From Ruminococcus sp. UBA5129 (GTDB lineage Bacteria; Bacillota; Clostridia; Oscillospirales; Ruminococcaceae): DNA of 5,764 nucleotides. Under the pieces are notes generated by a model. The model was given only the letters and a program-made list of their open reading frames with translations. It was not told where the DNA came from and did not search any database. Numbering within the stretch: position 1 is the first letter of the stretch; each line of letters opens with the position of its first letter. Location: contig DHYN01000078.1 of NCBI GenBank assembly GCA_002414125.1, positions 3,929 through 9,692 of the forward strand. The letters run 5' to 3'. Below, piece by piece: positions 1 to 5,710 of this stretch. Position numbers and translations under genes: made by a program.

Positions 1-62
1 ACCACCTCCATTTTGAGGTGCGCTCGAACGGTGTTGCCCAGAACCCGAGAAACTACGTTTGA
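1..62 (+). CDS. M23 family metallopeptidase (LytM-type peptidoglycan hydrolase), C-terminal end only
   Basis: Only the last 19 complete codons are in the window, read from base 3 to a TGA at 60-62. They encode HLHFEVRSNGVAQNPRNYV. The HLHFEVR..G....P..Y pattern is the characteristic end of the M23/LytM (lysostaphin-like) domain. The HxH histidines include one zinc ligand and one catalytic residue, and the NP.NY tail is the usual end of the domain. Family members are zinc endopeptidases that cut peptide cross-links in peptidoglycan outside the membrane; EnvC-like members lack activity and act as activators. The S41 peptidase gene follows on the same strand. In many Bacillota an ftsE-ftsX-M23-ctp order is seen, so this may be the FtsEX-associated hydrolase, but ftsEX is outside the window. 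The family call is good despite the short fragment; the specific role is an inference. Confidence 0.8.
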   Translation, partial: HLHFEVRSNGVAQNPRNYV

Positions 63-72
63 TAAGTATATT

Positions 73-97
73 GAGCGTCAAAAAGAATTTGACGTTT
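73..97 (+). other. Hairpin just after the M23 gene
   Basis: CGTCAAA (76-82) and TTTGACG (88-94) form a 7-bp perfect inverted repeat around a 5-base loop. It extends to about 10 bp if G-U pairs at 73-75/95-97 are allowed. It lies 11 bases after the M23 stop codon. It is AT-rich and has no T-tract behind it, so it is not a standard intrinsic terminator. It could be an mRNA 3'-end or processing structure, or a protein-binding palindrome. The function is not shown. Confidence 0.35.
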
Positions 98-141
98 GCT
101 ATATCCACATACTCGGCTGAATTATTCAGGTCAGCGTTGAG

Positions 142-147
142 TATAAT
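142..147 (+). promoter_or_regulatory. Possible -10 element (TATAAT) upstream of the S41 peptidase
   Basis: A perfect TATAAT lies at 142-147, about 70 bases before the S41 start codon. The sequence 17-18 bases upstream (near 118-124, TGAATT) is a poor match to TTGACA. A TG lies two bases upstream of the hexamer instead of one, so it is only close to an extended -10. If used, transcription would start near 154, at the foot of the 158-183 hairpin. It may be a chance match in AT-rich DNA. Confidence 0.3.
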
Positions 148-157
148 AATAAGGCAA

Positions 158-193
158 GGCAGCATCACAAAAGCGGTGCTGCCCTGTATTTTT
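158..193 (+). terminator. Probable intrinsic terminator or leader hairpin between the M23 and S41 genes
   Basis: GGCAGCATC (158-166) pairs with GGTGCTGCC (175-183) over 9 bp, one of them T-G, around an 8-base loop. An interrupted T-rich stretch follows (CTGTATTTTT, 184-193). This matches a moderate rho-independent terminator for the upstream M23 unit. It ends 24 bases before the S41 ATG, so it would also sit in the leader of any transcript entering that gene. It could therefore act as a partial terminator that lowers read-through, or as a 5' stabilising hairpin. The imperfect T-tract is the main weakness. Confidence 0.5.
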
Positions 194-217
194 GCCATAG
201 GAAAGTGATGATAGATC

Positions 218-1396
218 ATGAATAAGAAGATCAGCCTCGGACTCGCCATAAGTCTGATAGCTATTGCGTCGGCGGTGACGTTTATCCTCACCTCGTTTTT
301 TTCGCTGCAAAGCTTCAACAGCATGGTGAAGGACGTTAACGAAAAGGCGAAAAAGTACGGAAGTCTCCAGACTCTTGACGGATTTGTACGCGAGCACTAC
401 TACGGTGATATTGACGAGGATAATCTCTCGGACGGTATTCTCAAGGGTTATGTCAGCGGACTTGGTGATAAGTATTCGCGCTATCTTACTCCCGAGGAGT
501 ATCAAGAGGAGATAAGCAGCGATTCCGGAAAGCTTGTCGGACTCGGACTTACGCTCACTCAGGATGAGAGCGGATATATCCGTATCGTTGAGATAATGGC
601 AGATTCACCCGTTTCCGATGCAGGAGTCCGCGCAGGTGATATTATTACGAGTGTCGAGGGAAACGATGTACTGACTGAGGGCTTCGACTCTTCGATTGAT
701 GCGCTTATGGGTCAGGAGGGAACGAGCATTACACTTACGATCCGCCGCGACGGTATCGACAAGGATTATGTTTTCACTCGCCGTTCTATGGAGGTCAAGT
801 CCGCAGAGGGTGAGATGCTCAAAGGCTATATCGGCTATATCAAGATCACAGGCTTCAAGAAGAACACTTCTGAGCAGTTCATCAGCGAGCTTGAAAAGCT
901 AAGATCTAACGGAGCAAAGGGATTTGTGTTTGACGTAAGAGATAATCCCGGCGGACTCGTTACATCGCTCGAGGAATGTGTCGATCCGCTTCTGCCAGAG
1001 GGAGTGATCGCAACGGCAGAATACCTTGACGGACATTCAGATACTCTCGTTTATTCGGACGAATCGGAGATAGATCTTCCGATGGTTGTCATTGTGAACA
1101 AGAAAACAGCGAGTGCGGGAGAGCTTTTTGCCGCATCGCTAAAGGACTTTGGGAAGGCTCAGCTCGTGGGAACTCAGACCTATGGAAAGGGTGTAATGCA
1201 GGAGACATCCCGATTCGATGACGGCAGTGCGGTAGTTCTGACAGTAGCCAAGTATAAGACTGCAAAATCAGAGTGCTATGACGGTATCGGGATCACTCCC
1301 GAGGTGATTATCGACGATGATGCTGAAACCGAAGCCGATGAACAGCTTGAAAAGGCGATAGAGACCGTAAAGCTTGCGATAGCAGGAGAGAAATAG
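218..1396 (+). CDS. S41 family C-terminal processing peptidase (CtpA/CtpB-like), membrane-anchored, with PDZ domain
   Basis: This 392-aa serine protease cuts near the C-termini of extracytoplasmic proteins. Residues about 5-30 form one hydrophobic signal-anchor helix after a short basic start (MNKK), placing the rest outside the membrane. Residues about 50-100 are the S41 N-terminal helical segment (GLGDKYSRYLTPEEY at 81-95). A PDZ domain covers about 103-190, with its peptide-binding loop at LVGLGL (106-111). The protease core follows, with RDNPGG at 241-246. The nucleophile is Ser299 in KKTASAGE, the general base is Lys324 in TYGKG, and Gln328 completes the set. The 25-residue Ser-Lys and 4-residue Lys-Gln spacings equal those of Bacillus subtilis CtpB. 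The ATG at 218 is the first start after an in-frame TGA at 206; AGGAAAG at 199-205 is a somewhat distant ribosome site. The adjacent M23 gene suggests work on cell-wall enzymes. The substrate is unknown. Confidence 0.93.
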   Translation: MNKKISLGLAISLIAIASAVTFILTSFFSLQSFNSMVKDVNEKAKKYGSLQTLDGFVREHYYGDIDEDNLSDGILKGYVSGLGDKYSRYLTPEEYQEEISSDSGKLVGLGLTLTQDESGYIRIVEIMADSPVSDAGVRAGDIITSVEGNDVLTEGFDSSIDALMGQEGTSITLTIRRDGIDKDYVFTRRSMEVKSAEGEMLKGYIGYIKITGFKKNTSEQFISELEKLRSNGAKGFVFDVRDNPGGLVTSLEECVDPLLPEGVIATAEYLDGHSDTLVYSDESEIDLPMVVIVNKKTASAGELFAASLKDFGKAQLVGTQTYGKGVMQETSRFDDGSAVVLTVAKYKTAKSECYDGIGITPEVIIDDDAETEADEQLEKAIETVKLAIAGEK

Positions 1397-1417
1397 TATA
1401 TTTGAAACATAAAACAA

Positions 1418-1452
1418 GCCCGTAACGATGAATGTTACGGGCAATTTTTTTT
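1418..1452. terminator. Strong, probably bidirectional intrinsic terminator between convergent S41 and pfkA genes
   Basis: GCCCGTAAC (1418-1426) and GTTACGGGC (1434-1442) form a perfect 9-bp GC-rich stem with a 7-base loop. Two A's and then eight T's (1445-1452) follow on the + strand, a textbook terminator for the S41 gene, whose stop lies 21 bases upstream. Read on the - strand, the same stem is followed by a T-rich tail (complement of 1405-1417, TTGTTTTATG...). It can therefore also end the leftward transcript, whose last stop codon (pfkA) lies at 1468-1470. Confidence 0.92.
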
Positions 1453-1467
1453 GTACCTATTCGATTA

Positions 1468-2550
1468 TCAGTCGCCGAAGGAAACGCCGATGTCTCTTGC
1501 AGCGATAACGAGGTGATTTTCGGGGTCAACAAACTTTGTCTTGCCTGCGATGTCAGCGAGCTTATTGGAGGTGATCTTGTTGCCGATCTTAGCAACAGTT
1601 CTTCCGTATTTCTCCTGAGCGATGAGGAAAGCAGCGTGGACACCGAACTGAGTTGAAAGAACTCTGTCGTAAGCGCTGGGAGCGCCGCCGCGGAGCATAT
1701 GTCCGGGAACACATACACGCGCCTCCATGCCTGTATTAGCTTGGATCTGCGCAGCGATACGTCCTGTAGCAGTGACGATGCCTGATTCGGCACGCTTCTT
1801 AGCACGTTCCTTCTTCTTCATATTAGCTTCATTCACATCGAATGCACCCTCTGCAACGGCAAGTATAGAGAATGTCTTGCCGGAAGCACTTCTTGCCATA
1901 ACGGCATCGCAGATCTTGTCGATGTCGTAGGGGATCTCGGGGATGATAATGATGTCGGCGCCGCCTGCGATACCTGCGTGGAGCGTCAGCCAGCCTGCCT
2001 TATTGCCCATGATCTCGCAAACGAGTATACGGGAGTGGCTTGCGGCGGTTGTATGGAGACGGTCTATGACATCGGTAGCGATGTCGGTAGCAGTATGGAA
2101 GCCGAAAGTTACGTCCGTACCGAAAATATCGTTGTCGATAGTCTTGGGCAGACCGATAACATTAAGACCCTCATCCGAAAGGAGCTTGGAAGTCTTGTGA
2201 GTTCCGTTTCCGCCGAGAGTGAGGAGACAGTCGAGCTTCTGCTTCTTGTAGGTGCTCTTCATGTTTTTTACCTTGTCAACGTTGTCGTCACCGATGACCT
2301 GCATCATCTTGAACGGCTGACGTTTTGTGCCGAAGATAGTACCGCCCTGAGTGAGGATGCCTGAGAAGGCAGAGGGCGACATATCCTTGCAGAGGTTGTT
2401 GATGAGTCCGTAGTAGCCGTTGGAAATACCGACGATCTCGACGTTATCCTCGCCGAAACGCTCATAGCATGCCTTTGCAACGCCTCTGATAGTTGCGTTG
2501 AGACCGGGACAGTCTCCGCCGCTTGTTAAGATACCAATTCTTCTTTTCAT
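1468..2550 (-). CDS. pfkA: 6-phosphofructokinase, probably ATP-dependent, group III-like
   Basis: This 360-aa cytoplasmic enzyme phosphorylates fructose 6-phosphate to fructose 1,6-bisphosphate, the committed step of glycolysis. The start shows the phosphate-binding loop TSGGDCPGLNA (9-19). GGNGTHKT (113-120) is the nucleotide/phosphoryl-donor site. PKTIDND (135-141) carries the catalytic base Asp139. MGNKAGW (181-187) and PGHMLRGGAPSAYDR (282-296) bind fructose 6-phosphate. At the positions equal to E. coli 104 and 124, which separate ATP from pyrophosphate enzymes, it has Gly116 and Lys136. Gly104 is ATP-like, and Lys124 is typical of pyrophosphate enzymes but also occurs in ATP-using group III enzymes. 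Asn115 replaces the usual Asp103. ATP use is therefore likely but not proven. The ATG at 2550 is supported by an ACGGAGGT ribosome site 7 bases upstream. It lies 47 bases after the GGDEF-EAL gene on the same strand, so the two are probably co-transcribed, and it ends at the shared terminator. Confidence 0.93.
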   Translation of the reverse strand: MKRRIGILTSGGDCPGLNATIRGVAKACYERFGEDNVEIVGISNGYYGLINNLCKDMSPSAFSGILTQGGTIFGTKRQPFKMMQVIGDDNVDKVKNMKSTYKKQKLDCLLTLGGNGTHKTSKLLSDEGLNVIGLPKTIDNDIFGTDVTFGFHTATDIATDVIDRLHTTAASHSRILVCEIMGNKAGWLTLHAGIAGGADIIIIPEIPYDIDKICDAVMARSASGKTFSILAVAEGAFDVNEANMKKKERAKKRAESGIVTATGRIAAQIQANTGMEARVCVPGHMLRGGAPSAYDRVLSTQFGVHAAFLIAQEKYGRTVAKIGNKITSNKLADIAGKTKFVDPENHLVIAARDIGVSFGD

Positions 2551-2557
2551 AGTGTGA

Positions 2558-2565
2558 ACCTCCGT
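2558..2565 (-). promoter_or_regulatory. Ribosome binding site of pfkA
   Basis: On the - strand ACGGAGGT lies 7 bases before the ATG at 2550. This is a near-perfect Shine-Dalgarno sequence and fixes the pfkA start. The rest of the 47-base gap to the upstream gene holds a T-rich run and no convincing -35/-10 pair. Confidence 0.85.
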
Positions 2566-2597
2566 TGATATATTATTTCATAAAAAGAGAAAAAAAT

Positions 2598-4820
2598 TCA
2601 TCTTTGCATTTCAAGAAATTTAATTATCTTTTCGGGCGGAACAGGTCTGCCGTACAGGAAGCCTTGAGCGTAATCACATCCTGCATCGCACAGGATGTCC
2701 GCCTGCTGCTGATTTTCAATACCCTCGGCAATCGTCTTGATGCCCTTGGACTTAGCGATCCTGATGACCGATGAAACGATCTCATGAGCGATCGTGTCGT
2801 TTTCGATATTGGTGATAAACGAGCGATCGAGCTTGAGGAGCGTGATCGGGAGGATCTTAAGGTAGCTGAGTGATGAATAGCCGGTTCCGAAGTCGTCCAT
2901 AGCGAGCTGAACACCGAGGTTGCGCAGGCTTGTCATCTGAGAAACGGCAAAGTTTATATCGCGCATAGCGAGTGTTTCAGTAAGCTCTACCTCAAGCCAT
3001 TTAGCCTCGAGTGACGACTTGATAAGTGCGTCCGTGACCTTTTCCTTGAGATCCTTCTGGTAGAAGTCAGACGAGGCAAAGTTGATGGACATAACAATGC
3101 TTTTGTAGCCCATTTTCTGCCAGAGCACGTTCTGTCGGCAAGCCTCGTTGAGGACGAATTCGCTTATTCTGCCGACAAGGTGTGAGCTTTCGGCAACAGG
3201 AATGAACGAATCGGGGTGAATGATCGTGCCATCGGGCTTTATCCAGCGGATGAGGGCTTCAACGCCCATGATTTTGCCCGTTTTGAGGTCGATCTTCGGC
3301 TGGTAGTAGAGCTGGAGCTCGTTGTTGTCGATAGCATCGCTGAGTGCCTTTTCCATTTCGGTAGTACCGATGATCGAATCGTGCATAGACGGCTCATAGC
3401 AGCTAATGCTTCCCTGAGAACCGCTTCCCGTTTTGAGTGCAAATTCAGCATGCTCGAGAACATCGAGGAAAGAATTTCCGTCATCGGGCATATGCGAGTA
3501 TCCGGCAGAGCAGGTTAGGTTGAGCGAGGAGAACTCGTTCACGGCAAGCTTGTTCATTTCCTCCTGAATGGTCATAGCCGTTCTTACGGGAAGCTCGTCA
3601 TCGCCGTAATCGCGCATGACAATAGCGAAGTTATCTCCGCCGAGACGTGCAACGAGACCGCCGTTACCGATGAATTTGTATAGAATATGAGCGAAGTTTC
3701 TGAGCAGCTCGTTTCCCTTGTCATAGCCGCATGTGTCGTTTACGATATGGAAGCGGTCGATATCGAGAACAATGACCCAGTATGAGTAATTGAGGTGGCG
3801 GCAGTACTCGTAGGTTTCGGGACCGATCTCCATAAGCTTGTTTCTGTTGGGGATCTCCGTTACCTCGTCGATGTACGCAAGGCGCTCGATGAGAATATCT
3901 TTTTCGCGCTCTTTGGTAATGTCGAGGAGCGCACCTCCTGTAATGAGCGTATTATCAGTTGCCGAGCGGATAGCCTTAAATCGGTAAGAGTACCAGCGAT
4001 AGACTCCGCGGGCGGATTTTATTCTTATCTCGATGGACTTCATCGTGTTGAATGCATCCTTGTCCGTTTCAAACGCTTTGAGCCAACTGTCATACTGCAC
4101 GCGGTCATTGGGGTGGATGAGCGATCGGAAAGCGTTGAGACTTATGCTGTTGCTTTTGAGTCCGAGCATACGGACGGTCTCAGCCGAGGCGTAGAATTTC
4201 TTCATATCGTAGCTCATGATGATGCCAATCTCGGAGAGCTCCATTGAAAGGGTAAAGCTCTCATTGGTATCGGCGAGTGTCCGCTGCATTTTCTTGATAT
4301 GGGTAATGTCGAAGCCTGCGCTCAGGAATATGCGATGTCTGCGAGTCTTGCGGAAAAGCGAGGTGTTCCAGGAGATCGTGAAAACCTTGCCGTCCTCACG
4401 GGTGAACAATACATCATTGCTCTTTGCGGCGATGAGACGTTCGATGATTGCCGAACTCATATTTTCGACGCCGAGGATGCTGAGCATCATTTCCTTAGTG
4501 GCTTTTTCGTTGTCATTCCAGCCGATCATCTTGCGCAGTTTTTTGTTAAAATGTATTACAGAACAGTCATCGACCCAGAGGATAACTTCGGTGTCAAGGT
4601 GTTCTGTGACATGAGCGATCGAAGTCATTTCGGGAATGGTATCATCGCTTTTTATAACACCGAAATATACGATGACCGAGAGACTTAGAACTATGAGCGT
4701 TGTGATAAAAATTGAGAGTATCAGTCCTGAGTTTTCGGGCGAAAAATGAGCGAATATGAGTACGATAACAGCCGCTGCAATAAGAATAAGCACGGGCGGG
4801 ATTATTTTTCTGTTACGCAT
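2598..4820 (-). CDS. Membrane-bound PAS-PAS-GGDEF-EAL protein, predicted cyclic-di-GMP phosphodiesterase with degenerate GGDEF
   Basis: This 740-aa signalling protein turns over cyclic-di-GMP. Two transmembrane helices (about 6-26 and 33-56) are joined by a very short outside loop. A PAS-like domain (about 72-176) is followed by a PAS_3-type domain (about 186-305, with LIHPNDR at 234-240 and a YRWYSYR strand). Then come GGDEF (about 308-475) and EAL (about 486-735). The GGDEF site reads GGDNF (394-398): the catalytic Glu is Asn, and the upstream RxxD inhibitory site is absent, so cyclase activity is unlikely. The EAL site looks complete: Glu521 of EALIRW, Asn580, Glu612 and Glu615 (VELTE), Asp642 and Asp643 (DDFGTG), Lys663, Glu699 and Glu702 (AEGIE), Gln719. 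Phosphodiesterase activity is therefore predicted. A TTG at 4838 in the same frame would add six residues but overlaps the ribosome site; the ATG at 4820 has AAAGGAG 8 bases upstream. A consensus promoter lies upstream and pfkA follows. Confidence 0.93.
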   Translation of the reverse strand: MRNRKIIPPVLILIAAAVIVLIFAHFSPENSGLILSIFITTLIVLSLSVIVYFGVIKSDDTIPEMTSIAHVTEHLDTEVILWVDDCSVIHFNKKLRKMIGWNDNEKATKEMMLSILGVENMSSAIIERLIAAKSNDVLFTREDGKVFTISWNTSLFRKTRRHRIFLSAGFDITHIKKMQRTLADTNESFTLSMELSEIGIIMSYDMKKFYASAETVRMLGLKSNSISLNAFRSLIHPNDRVQYDSWLKAFETDKDAFNTMKSIEIRIKSARGVYRWYSYRFKAIRSATDNTLITGGALLDITKEREKDILIERLAYIDEVTEIPNRNKLMEIGPETYEYCRHLNYSYWVIVLDIDRFHIVNDTCGYDKGNELLRNFAHILYKFIGNGGLVARLGGDNFAIVMRDYGDDELPVRTAMTIQEEMNKLAVNEFSSLNLTCSAGYSHMPDDGNSFLDVLEHAEFALKTGSGSQGSISCYEPSMHDSIIGTTEMEKALSDAIDNNELQLYYQPKIDLKTGKIMGVEALIRWIKPDGTIIHPDSFIPVAESSHLVGRISEFVLNEACRQNVLWQKMGYKSIVMSINFASSDFYQKDLKEKVTDALIKSSLEAKWLEVELTETLAMRDINFAVSQMTSLRNLGVQLAMDDFGTGYSSLSYLKILPITLLKLDRSFITNIENDTIAHEIVSSVIRIAKSKGIKTIAEGIENQQQADILCDAGCDYAQGFLYGRPVPPEKIIKFLEMQR

Positions 4821-4828
4821 AACTGATA

Positions 4829-4835
4829 CTCCTTT
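4829..4835 (-). promoter_or_regulatory. Ribosome binding site deciding the GGDEF-EAL start
   Basis: On the - strand AAAGGAG lies 8 bases before the ATG at 4820, ideal spacing. The alternative in-frame TTG (4836-4838) touches the 5' side of this site and has no ribosome site of its own. The ATG should therefore be used. Confidence 0.85.
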
Positions 4836-4856
4836 CAAATTAAAGCTCTAAAAATT

Positions 4857-4885
4857 ATTATAGCAAATTTGTCCTAAATTGTCAA
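4857..4885 (-). promoter_or_regulatory. Consensus sigma-A promoter for the GGDEF-EAL/pfkA unit
   Basis: On the - strand TTGACA (complement of 4880-4885) is followed by exactly 17 bases and TATAAT (complement of 4857-4862). Both hexamers and the spacing match the housekeeping consensus. The predicted start site is near 4850, giving a leader of about 30 bases that contains the ribosome site. The A/T-rich stretch upstream of the -35 (about 4886-4914) could act as an UP element. Confidence 0.88.
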
Positions 4886-4904
4886 TGCTAAATCAAAAAT
4901 TCAA

Positions 4905-4915
4905 GTAAAATTTAC
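4905..4915. promoter_or_regulatory. Small near-palindrome upstream of the leftward promoter
   Basis: GTAAAATTTAC is a 5-bp inverted repeat around one central base. It lies about 20 bases upstream of the -35 of the leftward promoter and within the divergent intergenic region. It could be an operator half or simply AT-rich sequence. The evidence is weak. Confidence 0.2.
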
Positions 4916-4930
4916 CTAATTTGCAGATAT

Positions 4931-4949
4931 TTCACAAAAGAATTTCACA
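4931..4949 (+). promoter_or_regulatory. TTCACA direct repeat, PhoP-box-like candidate binding site
   Basis: TTCACA occurs at 4931-4936 and again at 4944-4949, with 7 bases between. The match is longer than the hexamer (ATTTCACA in both copies). The Bacillus subtilis PhoP box is a direct repeat of TT(A/C/T)ACA with a spacer of about 5 bases, give or take 2, so this fits at the upper limit. It lies upstream of a response regulator of the same OmpR/PhoB class and of promoter hexamers lacking a good -35. Autoregulation is an inference; chance similarity in AT-rich DNA is possible. Confidence 0.4.
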
Positions 4950-4969
4950 GAATATACACTTTTGACGAA

Positions 4970-4983
4970 TATAATGGTATAAT
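4970..4983 (+). promoter_or_regulatory. Tandem -10 elements, one extended, for the response regulator gene
   Basis: Two perfect TATAAT hexamers lie 8 bases apart (4970-4975 and 4978-4983). The second is preceded by TGG, giving the exact extended -10 form TGnTATAAT. Neither has a good -35 at 16-18 bases; TTGACG at 4962-4967 is too close to serve them. A start near 4990 would leave a leader of about 43 bases. An extended -10 promoter, possibly helped by an activator at the TTCACA repeat, is the best reading. Confidence 0.6.
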
Positions 4984-5019
4984 AGAATAAGAGAATGCAT
5001 AAGTTTATACTTAAAATGA

Positions 5020-5026
5020 CGGAGGT
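5020..5026 (+). promoter_or_regulatory. Ribosome binding site of the response regulator
   Basis: CGGAGGT lies 6 bases before the ATG at 5033. It is a strong Shine-Dalgarno match and supports that start. Confidence 0.85.
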
Positions 5027-5032
5027 TAATTT

Positions 5033-5710
5033 ATGGCACATATACTTATTGTCGATGACGAGGTAAATATCCGCAAGGTAGTGCGTGAGTACGCAGAGTT
5101 TGAGGATTACCGCGTAACTGAAGCTGAAAACGGCATGGAGGCAGTCAATCTCTGCCGCGAAAATGATTACGACCTTATCATCATGGACGTGATGATGCCG
5201 AGGCTTGACGGCTATTCGGCTTGCAAGGAGATAAGAAAGACCAAGAATATTCCCGTAATAATGCTCTCCGCGCGGGGTGAGGAATACGACAAGCTCTTCG
5301 GCTTCGAGATAGGAGTTGACGACTATGTTGTAAAACCGTTTTCGCCGAAGGAGCTTATGGCAAGGGTCAAGGCGGTCCTCAAGAGAAACTCAAAAATGGA
5401 GGAGTCTGTATCGCCCGATCGCCTTGTTTTCGAGGGACTTGAGGTGGACATCTCGGGCAGAGAGGTCTATGTCAACGGCGAAAAGGCTTCCATGACACCA
5501 AAGGAGTACGATCTGCTGTTCTACCTTGTGAAGAACAAGAACATCGCCCTCTCGAGGGACAAGCTTCTCGAGGAGGTATGGGGATATGATTTCTTCGGTG
5601 ATGACAGAACAGTCGATACGCATATAAAGATGCTCAGAAACAGCCTTGGCGAATACAGGAAGTTTATTGTAACACTGAGAGGAATGGGATACAAGTTTGA
5701 AGCGCTCTAA
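5033..5710 (+). CDS. OmpR/PhoB-family two-component response regulator
   Basis: This 225-aa cytoplasmic transcription factor is switched by phosphorylation from a sensor kinase. The receiver domain covers about 1-118: acidic pocket Asp8 and Asp9 (LIVDDE), phosphoacceptor Asp52 in MDVMMPRLDG, switch Ser79 (MLSAR), Tyr98, and Lys101 in KPFSP. A short linker (about 119-128) leads to a winged-helix DNA-binding domain (about 129-225). It shows TPKEYDLL (155-162), the region RTVDTHIKMLRNSLG with the recognition helix, and the terminal wing TLRGMGYKFE. All key residues are present and the length is normal, so it should be functional. The sensor kinase gene overlaps its 3' end, so the two form an operon. 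The divergent neighbour is the PAS-GGDEF-EAL gene, which shares the promoter region. It resembles PhoP/PhoB-type regulators broadly; the signal and regulon cannot be told from sequence. Confidence 0.96.
   Translation: MAHILIVDDEVNIRKVVREYAEFEDYRVTEAENGMEAVNLCRENDYDLIIMDVMMPRLDGYSACKEIRKTKNIPVIMLSARGEEYDKLFGFEIGVDDYVVKPFSPKELMARVKAVLKRNSKMEESVSPDRLVFEGLEVDISGREVYVNGEKASMTPKEYDLLFYLVKNKNIALSRDKLLEEVWGYDFFGDDRTVDTHIKMLRNSLGEYRKFIVTLRGMGYKFEAL

Noticed and set aside
3..20. Inverted repeat CACCTC/GAGGTG at the window start
   Set aside because: It lies within the conserved HLHFEV codons of the M23 domain, so the coding sequence explains it.
62..217. A riboswitch (for example for cyclic-di-GMP) in the leader before the S41 gene
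   Set aside because: I see two simple hairpins but no conserved riboswitch core sequence or multi-helix junction.
131..505. A 124-codon open frame on the - strand over the S41 start
   Set aside because: It is antisense to the well-supported S41 gene, has no recognisable domain or ribosome site, and its composition follows the opposite strand's codons.
1308..1805. A 165-codon - strand frame spanning the S41 3' end, the terminator and the pfkA 3' end
   Set aside because: It runs through a strong terminator hairpin and overlaps pfkA in another frame. The Ser/Arg/Leu-rich product is typical of a shadow frame.
2580..2625. T-rich run after the GGDEF-EAL stop codon as a terminator before pfkA
   Set aside because: The only stem before it is about 5 bp with a bulge, too weak for an intrinsic terminator. 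Read-through into pfkA is more likely.
3928..3940. An 11-base match between GAGCGCACCTC and the complement of bases near 15-25
   Set aside because: It is a single short match inside two unrelated coding genes, expected by chance and with no further copies seen.
3216..4688. Several 80-150-codon open frames on the + strand inside the GGDEF-EAL gene
   Set aside because: They are all antisense shadows of a gene with clear PAS, GGDEF and EAL motifs. None shows a domain pattern or a promoter.
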